A stretch of DNA of 9,447 bases, taken from contig DFXU01000045.1 of the NCBI GenBank assembly GCA_002383285.1, forward strand, positions 1 through 9,447, read 5' to 3'. This DNA comes from Caryophanales bacterium UBA4100. GTDB lineage: Bacteria; Bacillota; Bacilli; Paenibacillales; UBA4045. Below, one piece after another: positions 1 to 7,573 of this stretch. The position numbers were made by a program, and so were the translations under genes. A model generated the notes under the pieces. It worked only from the letters and a program-made list of their open reading frames with translations. It was not told where the DNA came from and made no database searches. How positions within the stretch are numbered: position 1 is the stretch's first letter; the number at the start of each line of letters is the position of its first letter.

Positions 1-1
1 G

Positions 2-253
2 TGGGTATTCAACAAGGATGGAAGCAGCGACAATCTGGTATGGAATGACGGTGATCGAGGCAATCACCGGATGAAGATGGTTCATGACGGCAGCACGGTG
101 AAGTTCTATATTGACGGCATCGAGCATGCGAGCACACCGGTAACCTGGAATACCGACATCAAGGTCATATTGACAGGTGAAGCGTGCCTGGTCGGCGATA
201 CGGTGAACGCGGAATTCGATAATCTCTCAATCTATAAAGGCACCTCGCCTTAA
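2..253 (+). CDS. C-terminal end of a LamG/concanavalin-like domain protein (5' truncated)
   Basis: An open frame enters from the left edge and ends at TAA 251-253, giving 83 residues with no visible start. The sequence alternates short beta-strand-like stretches. Two motifs stand out, FYIDGIEHAS near residues 40-50 and AEFDNLSIYKG near the end. The pattern 'strand, Y-I-D-G, turn, ... FDNLSIYK' is common at the end of LamG/concanavalin-like sandwich domains in secreted carbohydrate-active or surface proteins of Paenibacillus-type bacteria. Which enzyme or adhesin it belongs to cannot be told, because the rest lies outside the window. A strong terminator follows about 30 nt downstream, so this is the last gene of its transcript. 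The fold assignment is inference from the motif; the reading frame itself is clear. Confidence 0.7.
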   Translation, partial: WVFNKDGSSDNLVWNDGDRGNHRMKMVHDGSTVKFYIDGIEHASTPVTWNTDIKVILTGEACLVGDTVNAEFDNLSIYKGTSP

Positions 254-284
254 CCAATATACGGTAAGACAGCTGAAAAAGATG

Positions 285-312
285 GGAGGACTGCTATCAG
301 CAGTCCTCCTTT
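285..312 (+). terminator. Intrinsic terminator of the LamG-like gene
   Basis: A perfect 11-bp stem (GGAGGACTGCT at 285-295 with its complement at 299-309) closes a 3-nt loop and is followed by TTT. It lies 32 nt after the stop at 253 and separates this gene from the exporter gene downstream. Confidence 0.85.
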
Positions 313-482
313 ACCTGTATCTACGTCACCGGGCGAAACAATAATTCACTGTCATACAGACAGTAGCTCTTGCAGAATTCGAAGGCGTTAACACACCGAA
401 CGCCTATGGGTAAGGATCTGCAAGGAACTGCGAACATCTGGCTAGCCTCCAATGGGTGTACTTGTAGCATGCTCTAGACTCC
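313..482. other. Intergenic stretch with no gene
   Basis: No convincing coding frame is seen on either strand. A 7-bp inverted repeat (383-389 with 399-405, 9-nt loop) lacks a U-run. At 440-456 the sequence matches the toxin leader at 7765-7781 in 15 of 17 positions, and short matches to the toxin coding region (ATGCTC, CCTCG, CTTA) follow in order. This may be a decayed fourth copy of the toxin element, but the match is too short to be sure. Confidence 0.4.
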
Positions 483-510
483 TCGACTCTGCTTAGAATC
501 GTGATATAAT
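483..510 (+). promoter_or_regulatory. Sigma-A promoter of the exporter gene
   Basis: The -10 hexamer TATAAT (505-510) is perfect and preceded by TGA, giving an extended -10 (TGn) element. A -35 candidate TCGACT (483-488) matches TTGACA in 4 of 6 positions with a 16-nt spacer. Transcription would start near 517, about 55 nt before the chosen start codon at 573. Confidence 0.7.
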
Positions 511-572
511 ATATCCGACTTACCATATCCATTGAACTAGCGGTGAGCAAACCAGTTGGAGGAACAATTCAT

Positions 573-1604
573 ATGACATTGGGTCCACGTGTATTCAAGA
601 CCGGACTATCGATAACGATCGCTCTATATGTATGTGCGTACTTCGAGCTAGAGCCTGCGATATTCGCTGCTGTTGCAGCCATATTCACGGTTCAGCCCTC
701 GATCTATAAATCATGGAAGCAAGTGCTGGATCAGCTGCAGACTAACACACTTGGTGCTGTAATTGCATTAGCGGCCTCATCGTTATTCGGCAATGAGCCT
801 GTCGCTATCGGAATTGTAGCTATTCTAGTTATATTAATCTGTCTGAGAATGAAGATGGAAAGCACGATAGGACTTACCCTCGTTACCGTACTTGTGATTA
901 TGTCCGCACCAGGTGATGAAGACATCTGGTTTACGGTTAATCGCTTTATACTGATCTTGATTGGTATGGGATCTGCATTCATTGTGAATATCACCATACT
1001 AAGACCCAAGCACCAAGGGATGTTCATTGAGAAGGCCAGAGCCACATTTGATCGCATGTCGTTACTATTGCGTACGGCGATATCAGATGAGATGACGGAG
1101 AAGGAATTTAGGAAGCAAGCAGACGAGCTGTCCAAAGAGATCGAGCAATTGGACGACCTGTTCGGTATGTTCGATGAAGAACGGCGTAAGCTGGCCAAAT
1201 TAAGACACATCGATGTTCGCCAGCTTGTTGTGTTCAAGCAGATGCTGCAGTCTCTCCACAAAGGGGCAGACATTCTACAGATTGTGGAGGAGCATTATAT
1301 TCAGGGAGGGCATAAAGAGGAAGTAAACTTAGTGTTCGATCATTATATAGAACAATTAACCAAGGTGCATGAACACATCCTGCTAAGCTATGAAGGTAAA
1401 ATGAAGGTTGGTGTATTAAGTCATACTGTTCATCTCAATGAGAATGTAGCGTTCATGCAACGAATCATGACCTTCTATGAAGACGAACCAGAACGCAAAT
1501 TAGGGCTAGTCCTTGTTGGCTCCGCGATCTACGAATACGGATTCCAGCTGCAGCGACTAGAGCGACTTATCGAGAGGGAAGCCAATAAGCGGGTTATGCA
1601 CTAA
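573..1604 (+). CDS. Aromatic acid exporter family (ArAE_1/FUSC-like) membrane protein
   Basis: Encodes 343 residues. The first 140 or so are hydrophobic with about six membrane segments (rough positions 8-24, 28-43, 59-73, 77-91, 95-110, 120-142). The rest is a long charged helical cytoplasmic domain, rich in E, K, R and L from about 145 to the end. This layout, the N-terminal 'GxRxxKTGLSITIALY' pattern and the 'AAIFTVQPS' segment are typical of the Gram-positive ArAE_1 family (DUF939 plus a C-terminal domain). The family is related to aromatic-acid efflux proteins, but its real substrates in Firmicutes are mostly unknown. An in-frame GTG at 543 would add 10 residues. ATG 573 is preferred because GGAGG at 558-562 sits 10 nt upstream and the protein then begins like the family. 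The last codons and the stop (VMH, TAA) lie inside a 20-nt sequence shared with the toxin leader at 7737-7756, so the native end may have been replaced. Confidence 0.88.
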   Translation: MTLGPRVFKTGLSITIALYVCAYFELEPAIFAAVAAIFTVQPSIYKSWKQVLDQLQTNTLGAVIALAASSLFGNEPVAIGIVAILVILICLRMKMESTIGLTLVTVLVIMSAPGDEDIWFTVNRFILILIGMGSAFIVNITILRPKHQGMFIEKARATFDRMSLLLRTAISDEMTEKEFRKQADELSKEIEQLDDLFGMFDEERRKLAKLRHIDVRQLVVFKQMLQSLHKGADILQIVEEHYIQGGHKEEVNLVFDHYIEQLTKVHEHILLSYEGKMKVGVLSHTVHLNENVAFMQRIMTFYEDEPERKLGLVLVGSAIYEYGFQLQRLERLIEREANKRVMH

Positions 1605-1654
1605 CTTGATTTGGATGAGATATGAAGATAACCCGCCTAGGTGCGGGTTATTCT
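1595..1654 (+). repeat. Remnant copy C of the toxin element (internal deletion)
   Basis: Positions 1595-1614 (TATGCACTAACTTGATTTGG) are identical to 7737-7756, the start of the toxin transcript, and the next nine bases differ at only three positions. The sequence then jumps straight to a hairpin, ATAACCCGC...GCGGGTTAT, matching the stop-codon hairpin of toxin copies A and B. The toxin reading frame and the antisense promoter are absent. It therefore looks like a toxin element reduced to its two ends. It supplies the stop codon of the exporter gene and a terminator. Confidence 0.6.
1628..1654. terminator. Bidirectional terminator between convergent units
   Basis: A perfect 9-bp GC-rich stem (1628-1636 with 1643-1651, 6-nt loop) carries an A-rich 5' flank and a T-rich 3' flank. 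It lies 24 nt after the exporter stop and about 50 nt beyond the end of the minus-strand permease gene, so it can serve both. Its sequence matches the toxin-locus hairpins at 7863-7906 and 8673-8712. Confidence 0.75.
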
Positions 1655-1700
1655 AGAATGATCATAGCATATGCACAGCAACTAAGAGCAAGCAATAAGA

Positions 1701-2528
1701 TTACCCTTTGAGCGCCCCTGCCGTCATTCCTGCAATGAAATATCGCTGTAGGAGTAAGAACAGGATGATAATCGGAACGATGGCGATCAAGGAACCTGCG
1801 AATACAATCCCCCATTGTGTCGTATATTGTCCTTGGAAATTCGCTAATGCTATCGGCAGCGTGCGTTTGGCCGGATCATTAATAATCGTTAATGCCCAGG
1901 GGAATTCCTCCCATATAACAAGTGCATTGAAGATGGTTGCTGGTACAAAGGCGGGTTTGGATAGGGGGAGGATGATAGCTGTGAACAGCTTCCATGCACT
2001 ACCGCCATCCATCTCTACCGATTCATCGATCTCGCGTGATATCGAATCGAAGAATCCCCTTAGAAGAAAGGTCGTAAACGGGATTGCACTCGCTACATAA
2101 ACCGTAATAAGGCCCCAGAAGGAATCGAATAAACCTAAGCTACGAATAAGTAAAAACTGCGGAATAATCAACGTCAAGCTTGGAATGATCAAGCCACCCA
2201 TGATAATGGCAAAGCTGATTCGCTTTCCTGGAAATTGAAATCGTGAATAGGCAAATGCAAGCGTTGAGGATAGAGCAAAGATAAGTAAAAAGCTAATTAA
2301 AGTCACAAGCAGACTATTAAATAAATAGAGGGAGAAGCTTTGGCTTGTCCATGCCTCAGAGAAATTTGCCCAAGTCATTTCGTCAGAAAATAATTTCGGT
2401 GGAAACTCAAATAATAGCGTCATGGGTTTGAGTGCAGTTAGCAGCATATAGATTAATGGATAAACGGATATCACCGCACCTACAATCAATAACCCATACA
2501 TAGCAATATTACCTCTATAAGTCTTCAT
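1701..2528 (-). CDS. ABC sugar transporter permease, MalG-type (CUT1)
   Basis: A 275-residue integral membrane protein with about six membrane segments (near residues 10-32, 70-95, 105-128, 138-160, 185-205 and 240-262). The EAA loop that docks the ATPase is seen as EIDESVEMDGGSAWKLFTAI at about 166-185. The C-terminus ends GMTAGALKG, a hallmark of MalG-type permeases. It would pair with the upstream permease to form the membrane channel of a carbohydrate-uptake (CUT1) ABC importer. GGGAG sits 7 nt before the ATG, and the gene begins 12 nt after the stop of the preceding permease, so the two are co-transcribed. It is the last gene of the operon; the hairpin at 1628-1651 follows. Family certain; substrate (maltodextrin-like) inferred from the GH13 neighbour. 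Confidence 0.93.
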   Translation of the reverse strand: MKTYRGNIAMYGLLIVGAVISVYPLIYMLLTALKPMTLLFEFPPKLFSDEMTWANFSEAWTSQSFSLYLFNSLLVTLISFLLIFALSSTLAFAYSRFQFPGKRISFAIIMGGLIIPSLTLIIPQFLLIRSLGLFDSFWGLITVYVASAIPFTTFLLRGFFDSISREIDESVEMDGGSAWKLFTAIILPLSKPAFVPATIFNALVIWEEFPWALTIINDPAKRTLPIALANFQGQYTTQWGIVFAGSLIAIVPIIILFLLLQRYFIAGMTAGALKG

Positions 2529-2540
2529 AATTTCACTCCC

Positions 2541-3410
2541 TTACTGCTGTCTGTTCAGCCGGAATTGGATATAAGTCAAACAAGCAATGATAACGGCGAA
2601 TACATAGGATAGAGCCGATGCATACCCAAGATCGTATTCGGTAAAGGCTTTCTGATACATCCACGTCAGCATCACCTCGGTTTCATGTAAGGGTCCACCC
2701 TTAGTAATTAAGAAAACGGAAGTAAATACATTGAATGCTCCGATGATCAGCATCATTCTGATGAATAAGGTTGTGTTCTTAATTGCAGGTAGCGTAATAT
2801 AACGAATTTGATTCCATGCATGACTACCATCTAGAGCGGCCGCTTCATATAACTCCTTGGGAACTCCCTGTAAAGCTGCCATATATATGATCATCACCCA
2901 TCCTACACCCTTCCAGATGCCGAGAAAGCTAATGACCAATAGAGCCTTCCCCGGTTCACTAAGCCACTTGATGGGGTCAGTTGACCAATGGAGCGTATCG
3001 GTAAGTACATAATTGAGTAATCCTTGATCCATGAAGAGAAATTTAAACATCAGTGAGGCAACAACCCATGATGTAATGACAGGTAAGAAGTAGAATACTC
3101 TGAAAGCTTTTAGTCCTCTACGATTTTTGTGCAGTGCATAGGCAACTAGAAAACCGAAGAACATTTGCCCAGGCACGGAGATGATACCATATATAACAAT
3201 ATTCTTGAGTGAAATCCAAAAAACTCGGTCTTGTACAACATGAATATAATTGTCTATACCCACAAAGATGGTATTATGCAGGTCTGTTAACTTGAAGCTG
3301 AAGAAGCTGTATATAAAATTGCGACCTAAAGGATAGACGAGGAAAAAGCAGAAAAATAGAAAGCCTGGCAGTAGGAACATGTAGCTAGTGAATAGACTTT
3401 TTCTATGCAT
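2541..3410 (-). CDS. ABC sugar transporter permease, MalF-type (CUT1, short form)
   Basis: A 289-residue permease. A first membrane segment (SYMFLLPGFLFFCFFLVYPL, about 9-28) is followed by about five more, and the EAA loop is EAAALDGSHAWNQIRYITLP at about 190-209. It is the heterodimer partner of the next gene. In-frame ATG 3446 would give 301 residues. ATG 3410 is chosen because GGAG lies 8 nt upstream and the family usually begins just before 'S-Y-hydrophobic-LPG'. The ATG at 3446 is also buried in the 13-bp hairpin 3434-3464. The length is that of the short sugar permeases, well below the roughly 430 residues of Bacillus MdxF, so the system is not a simple copy of mdxEFG despite similar gene order. 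The binding-protein gene lies upstream, separated by the hairpin. Confidence 0.9.
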   Translation of the reverse strand: MHRKSLFTSYMFLLPGFLFFCFFLVYPLGRNFIYSFFSFKLTDLHNTIFVGIDNYIHVVQDRVFWISLKNIVIYGIISVPGQMFFGFLVAYALHKNRRGLKAFRVFYFLPVITSWVVASLMFKFLFMDQGLLNYVLTDTLHWSTDPIKWLSEPGKALLVISFLGIWKGVGWVMIIYMAALQGVPKELYEAAALDGSHAWNQIRYITLPAIKNTTLFIRMMLIIGAFNVFTSVFLITKGGPLHETEVMLTWMYQKAFTEYDLGYASALSYVFAVIIACLTYIQFRLNRQQ

Positions 3411-3433
3411 AAGAGTGACTCCTTTATATGAGG

Positions 3434-3464
3434 GGAGCGTCTTCATGTGGAATGAAAACGCTCC
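3434..3464 (-). promoter_or_regulatory. Intercistronic hairpin between binding-protein and permease genes
   Basis: Two 13-nt arms (3434-3446 and 3452-3464) pair fully with one G-U wobble around a 5-nt loop. There is no U-run on the minus strand, so it is not an ordinary terminator. By analogy with malE-malF-type operons it could stop 3' exonucleases or partly attenuate transcription, leaving more binding-protein mRNA than permease mRNA. The structure is seen; the role is inferred. Confidence 0.6.
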
Positions 3465-3479
3465 TCCTTAACATTAGCT

Positions 3480-4760
3480 TTATTTCAACAAATCATCGAT
3501 TCTCTCCACTGCGCTATCTAATTCACTCTTAATATCCGCATCCGTCAGGAATATCTTCTCCATAGACTCACTTATGACTACATCAATTTGTGGCCAAGTG
3601 GCAACGGTAGGACGTGCTTTCGATGTCTTCAGCTGAGCAAGGAACGGAGTGAAATACTCAATTGCTGTGATTTCACTATGATTAATGGCATCCAAGTTAA
3701 CTGGAATTTGCCCAACCTTGCCCATCTCGACTTGTGCTGCTTCTGATACCATAAACTTAACAAACTCCCATGATTGTTCGGCATGATCTTTACTGAATAT
3801 ACCGAGATCCTCTCCTCCAAGCACTTGAATTGATCCTGCGGAGCCTGCAGGGAAGGGTGCAGTCATTGCTTTGAAATCAGGGAATTGCGAATCAAACTGT
3901 GCGAAGGCCCATGGACCCTCAGCCATCATCGCGTAGCTGTTCTTAGCATGACCTTCAGTTACCGGTACACCACCAGGTTTAAATCCAGATATGGAGCCAG
4001 CAACATAAGCCTCCTTTAATTTACTAATGATATCCACAGTATTCGGACTATTAAAGTATCCTTCGGCTGTAGTATTGTCTGGCGACAGAACGTCCCCGCC
4101 GTTGCTCCATATCCATGGAAGGATATTCCACCCTTGCAATGCCGGTTCACCGAATGCCCAGCTATCCTTGAAGCTGCCCTGTATTTTCTCAAGCGCTGCG
4201 AAGAATTCATCCGTTGTTACCGGTGCCTTCTCAACACCACTAGTAGTGAACATTTCTTGATTCCAGAACATAATCTTCGTGTTCGTATTAAGAGGTAAAC
4301 CGTAATGATGACCATTGACTACCCCAGTTGACACGGGTCCAGACAGGAGTCCAGCTGTTATTTCATCGAAGTCTGCAAACTTCTCATCCATTGGCTGCAG
4401 AAGACCCTGTTTCTCAAATTCTGGTACCCAGATGATGTCCAATCGGGCTATGTCCGGCAGATCTCCACCACTTCCACCGATCTGAATTTTCTTGTGCAGC
4501 TCATCCCATGGGAATGCTACTGCATTCACTTTAATTTTTGGATTTTGTTTCTCAAATTCGGGTATTAACTTTTCAGTTAATGTTTTCTCTTCAGGTGAAG
4601 CTGAGCTGTAATGATGCCAGAATGTTAATGTAACCGTTTCCTCAGTTGAGTTTGGTTTATTATTGGAGCTGTCAGAGCTATTGGCGTTATTGCTGCAAGC
4701 TACTAATATACTAATGGAGACGAAGATGACGAATATTTGAAGCATTCTTTTTCTATTCAT
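3480..4760 (-). CDS. Extracellular sugar-binding lipoprotein of the ABC importer (family 1 SBP)
   Basis: About 426 residues. The N-terminus has the charged start MNRKR, a hydrophobic stretch and a lipobox LVAC, so the mature protein would be lipid-anchored at Cys 22 on the outer face of the membrane. An S/N-rich linker follows. The body has the family 1 solute-binding pattern: TLTFWHHYSS at the start of the mature fold, LPDIARLDIIWVPEFEKQGLL, NTKIMFWNQEMF and a late 'EGPWAF' segment. ATG 4778 would add six residues and overlap the GH13 gene. ATG 4760 is preferred because AGGAG at 4770-4774 lies 9 nt upstream and the signal peptide then begins normally. Function: capture of an oligosaccharide, probably alpha-glucan-derived given the GH13 neighbour, and delivery to the two permeases. 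Ligand specificity cannot be read from sequence. Confidence 0.92.
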   Translation of the reverse strand: MNRKRMLQIFVIFVSISILVACSNNANSSDSSNNKPNSTEETVTLTFWHHYSSASPEEKTLTEKLIPEFEKQNPKIKVNAVAFPWDELHKKIQIGGSGGDLPDIARLDIIWVPEFEKQGLLQPMDEKFADFDEITAGLLSGPVSTGVVNGHHYGLPLNTNTKIMFWNQEMFTTSGVEKAPVTTDEFFAALEKIQGSFKDSWAFGEPALQGWNILPWIWSNGGDVLSPDNTTAEGYFNSPNTVDIISKLKEAYVAGSISGFKPGGVPVTEGHAKNSYAMMAEGPWAFAQFDSQFPDFKAMTAPFPAGSAGSIQVLGGEDLGIFSKDHAEQSWEFVKFMVSEAAQVEMGKVGQIPVNLDAINHSEITAIEYFTPFLAQLKTSKARPTVATWPQIDVVISESMEKIFLTDADIKSELDSAVERIDDLLK

Positions 4761-4774
4761 AGTGTAAGGACTCC

Positions 4775-6508
4775 TCATATTATATTATTTTGGAATAGCA
4801 GGAACTGTCTTGGGCCTATGTGAGTTGGATTTGCATCCAAACTTCCAGGCTCTGTTATAAGATGATTTATAGAAAGATTTAATTGATGGAGAACGGGTTG
4901 CAACAAGATGCTACTATGATGGAAATTGAGCAGAAGGGTGATCTCTTGATGCTCGTTCCTACGTTTCATCGCATAACATTCAGACTCACCTAAGTAAATC
5001 AGTTCAACAAGCCCATCTTGTAGGACGGTGTGTGATTTCTTATGCTGAACCCACGACTGAGTCTGATTAAATATCGGCGAATGAAGAACATCTGTATCCC
5101 AGGGCATACATGCCCGGCAGTCCGGATCATTATCACCGATTAATCCCAATTCATCACCGTAATAGATGACAGGGTTACCTGGGAATATAAATTGAATGGC
5201 TTGCAGTAAGAGATAATCACTTGCATTCTCCTTGCATCTGGTCATGATTCTTTCTGTATCATGGCTACCGAGCAAGTTATACATTTGGTGTAGCTCCCTC
5301 AACGAATAACGGTGAGCTAGATCGGTAAGACGTGCATGAAATTGCCCTAAAGAGATCGAACGATCTAAGATATAGTCGAATACAATGGATCGCCAAGCGT
5401 AATTCATGGCGCTATCTGTTCCACCTGACATCATTAAGCTCTTGGCATCGTGCCATATTTCTGCAATAATAAAGGCGTTAGGGTTTATTCTCTTGACAAC
5501 GGACTTCAGTTCCCGCAAGAAACTGATCTCCACCTCATCTGCGACATCAATTCTCCAGCCATCGATACCCGTCTCCTTCTGCCAGAAGGAAACAATTTCG
5601 AATATGTATTGCTGAACATGTAGATTTGATGTCCGCAGTTTGGGCATCCACTGGTAATACCCCACTGAATCATAATGTACCTCACTGCGCACAACAGGAA
5701 ACTCGTTAATATAGAACCAGTCTCTATAAACCGATGATTCCCCATTCTTGATGACATCCTGGAATAAGGGATGCTCATAACCACAATGGTTAAAAACTAA
5801 GTCTAGCACCACTTTTATATCAAGCTCATGGCATCGGCTTACAAGTAGCTTTAAATCTTCTATTGTTCCAAATTGTGGGTCTATCTGAAAGTAATCCATT
5901 GTGTCGTATTTATGATTCGATGTTGCCTTGAATAATGGATTTATATATAACGCGTTAATGCCCAAATTAGTAAGATAATCCAGTTTACTAATGATCCCTT
6001 GTATATCCCCCCCCATCTGATTGTCACGTGTCGGTGGGCATCCCCATGACTCCACATTCGCGGGATCGTTGGATGCATCACCATTACAGAACCTTTCTGG
6101 GAATATCTGATACCAGACACGGTTAGAGATCCAATCGGCTGTACCGATTACATCTCGGTCGCCCGCATATGGAATTGCAAAGCCACCCTTTCTTGTATCT
6201 TCATTGTGCAAGCCTTCAGTAGTTAACCAATAAGACTCCCCCTCAATTGTGTAATGAAATGTATATTGAAGATATCGAATGCGAGATTCCATACCTGTCA
6301 ATATCGTACGATAATACGCATACTCCACCGTTTGTGACCAAGCTTCCATCGGTTGATGGAGGATGCCATATTGCTCTGTCTTGTACTTGTTCCAATATAT
6401 GAGTCGAACCTGAGATGCTTCAATTGGTAATCGTACTCGTATTTCCATATGCTGCAGTGAAATTAAGGTAGTATCTATAGATGGCTCATGGTAAAAGTTT
6501 GTGATCAT
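4775..6508 (-). CDS. GH13 alpha-amylase-family enzyme (cyclomaltodextrinase/neopullulanase/maltogenic amylase type)
   Basis: A 577-residue protein without a signal peptide, so cytoplasmic. An N-terminal beta domain (about 1-120) precedes the (beta/alpha)8 barrel. All GH13 regions are visible: DLVFNH at 236-241, GWRIDVADE with nucleophile Asp 321, AEIWHDA with acid/base Glu 350, and GSHDTER with transition-state Asp 417. The MPKL motif at 288-291 is typical of GH13 subfamily 20 enzymes, as are the N-terminal domain and the total length near 580. These enzymes cut cyclodextrins, maltodextrins and pullulan to maltose or panose inside the cell. ATG 6508 has AGAGG about 10 nt upstream. It follows the repressor gene by 28 nt and ends 14 nt before the binding-protein start. 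The order LacI-GH13-SBP-permease-permease matches B. subtilis yvdE-yvdF-mdxE-mdxF-mdxG. The exact subfamily member cannot be told from sequence alone. Confidence 0.92.
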   Translation of the reverse strand: MITNFYHEPSIDTTLISLQHMEIRVRLPIEASQVRLIYWNKYKTEQYGILHQPMEAWSQTVEYAYYRTILTGMESRIRYLQYTFHYTIEGESYWLTTEGLHNEDTRKGGFAIPYAGDRDVIGTADWISNRVWYQIFPERFCNGDASNDPANVESWGCPPTRDNQMGGDIQGIISKLDYLTNLGINALYINPLFKATSNHKYDTMDYFQIDPQFGTIEDLKLLVSRCHELDIKVVLDLVFNHCGYEHPLFQDVIKNGESSVYRDWFYINEFPVVRSEVHYDSVGYYQWMPKLRTSNLHVQQYIFEIVSFWQKETGIDGWRIDVADEVEISFLRELKSVVKRINPNAFIIAEIWHDAKSLMMSGGTDSAMNYAWRSIVFDYILDRSISLGQFHARLTDLAHRYSLRELHQMYNLLGSHDTERIMTRCKENASDYLLLQAIQFIFPGNPVIYYGDELGLIGDNDPDCRACMPWDTDVLHSPIFNQTQSWVQHKKSHTVLQDGLVELIYLGESECYAMKRRNEHQEITLLLNFHHSSILLQPVLHQLNLSINHLITEPGSLDANPTHIGPRQFLLFQNNII

Positions 6509-6536
6509 TCTATCGAACCTCTTATCTCTATTGAAT

Positions 6537-7499
6537 TTAATTGATTAATATTGTAGGAATTCGAATTGATTCTGGTACATTGACTTCATTGTTGATTAAT
6601 TTAAATAGCAGCTCTGCGGATTGCTTCCCCATCATCTCCAAATCAATTTCCACAAAATGAACAGGGTGCCGCATGTGACGGAACATAGGAGAATCGTCGA
6701 AGGTGGCTAATCCAATCTCCGCCAAGTCTGGATTATCACGCTCCCATTCTAGAATTTCAAATAATTGCTCATGGCTACAGCAGATTACTGCATCGGGAAG
6801 CAACTGATCATTCAATTGATCCTGCCCATCGATTATTCTAGGGATCATTCCATGCTGCTGTATGGCTTTCTTATAACCCTCCAAACGATCGACGATGAAC
6901 TTATCGCGTTGGATCGCTGCAGCCTCAGCGAAGATAACAATATTCCGATGGCCCAAAGAAATTAGCTTCTCGGTTAAGATTTGCGCAGCATGTGTGTTAT
7001 CGACATCAACCCATCGAATCCCCTCCTTTACCAGAATGTTCTCGCCAATGACAACGAAAGGCATATTATGACTAATAAGCAAATTATAATTCATCTCATT
7101 TAATAGAGAGTTAGGCATAATGATACCATCGACCCGGTGCTCCGTAACAATTCGTTCGAAGGTTGATTTTTCATTCTTCTTGTCATGGTCGCTCATCATC
7201 AAGAACAAATAATCGTTGTCATAGATCACCTCTTCAACACCTTGAAGCACCTTATAGAAGAATGGATTGGAAAAAGCCTGTTTGTCCGTATAGTCAAAGC
7301 AGAAACCAACAGTAAATGTTTTATTGAAGGCCAATCCTCGTGCAATTGAATTCGGTATGTAGTTATTTTCCTTCATAATGGTTTCGATTTTAAGACGGGT
7401 TTTCTCAGAGATGGAGGCACTTTTATTTAATACCCTTGATACCGTAGCTTTATTAACACCCGCAAGCTTGGCGATCTGCTGTATGGTTATTTTGGACAT
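6537..7499 (-). CDS. LacI-family transcriptional repressor of the sugar operon
   Basis: A 320-residue LacI/GalR regulator. The N-terminal helix-turn-helix spans about residues 4-25 (TIQQIAKLAGVNKATVSRVL), followed by the hinge region YIPNSIARGL (about 48-57). The rest is a periplasmic-binding-protein-like effector domain with typical landmarks (RVDGIIMPN, WVDVDNTHAA, GLATFDDSPM). ATG 7499 is chosen although the frame stays open to 7730: the family begins exactly at MSKITIQQIA, GGAGG lies about 12 nt upstream, and the longer frame would run through the promoter and palindromic operator. First gene of the operon, so it represses itself together with the GH13 and transport genes. The inducer is probably a malto-oligosaccharide or a derivative, by context only. 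It matches the position of YvdE/MdxR in Bacillus. Confidence 0.93.
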   Translation of the reverse strand: MSKITIQQIAKLAGVNKATVSRVLNKSASISEKTRLKIETIMKENNYIPNSIARGLAFNKTFTVGFCFDYTDKQAFSNPFFYKVLQGVEEVIYDNDYLFLMMSDHDKKNEKSTFERIVTEHRVDGIIMPNSLLNEMNYNLLISHNMPFVVIGENILVKEGIRWVDVDNTHAAQILTEKLISLGHRNIVIFAEAAAIQRDKFIVDRLEGYKKAIQQHGMIPRIIDGQDQLNDQLLPDAVICCSHEQLFEILEWERDNPDLAEIGLATFDDSPMFRHMRHPVHFVEIDLEMMGKQSAELLFKLINNEVNVPESIRIPTILIN

Positions 7500-7518
7500 A
7501 GTTATTAATATCCTCCTC

Positions 7519-7544
7519 AGTCTATGCAACCGGTTGCATAGACT
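7519..7544. promoter_or_regulatory. Palindromic LacI-family operator
   Basis: A perfect 26-bp palindrome; the left half is AGTCTATGCAACC (7519-7531). The core TGCAACCGGTTGCA has the central CG and A-A/T-T layout of LacI/GalR operators. It lies immediately downstream of the -10 of the operon promoter and covers the expected start point near 7538, so a bound repressor would block initiation. It is the only good copy seen in the window. Confidence 0.85.
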
Positions 7545-7573
7545 ATTATATTCTAAATCATTGGGAAAGACAA
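7545..7573 (-). promoter_or_regulatory. Sigma-A promoter of the sugar operon
   Basis: On the minus strand the -10 is a perfect TATAAT (7545-7550) and the -35 is TTGTCT (7568-7573, 4 of 6 matches) with a 17-nt spacer. Transcription would start near 7538, within the operator. No other clear promoter is seen before any downstream gene, so it probably drives all five. Confidence 0.75.

Noticed and set aside
383..405. Inverted repeat AGGCGTT/AACGCCT upstream of the exporter as a terminator or riboswitch
   Set aside because: The stem is only 7 bp with a 9-nt loop and no U-run, and nothing around it matches T-box or known riboswitch signatures.
731..1273. A 180-codon minus-strand frame inside the exporter gene
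   Set aside because: It is antisense to a clear membrane-protein gene, is serine- and isoleucine-rich as shadow frames are, and has no ribosome binding site.
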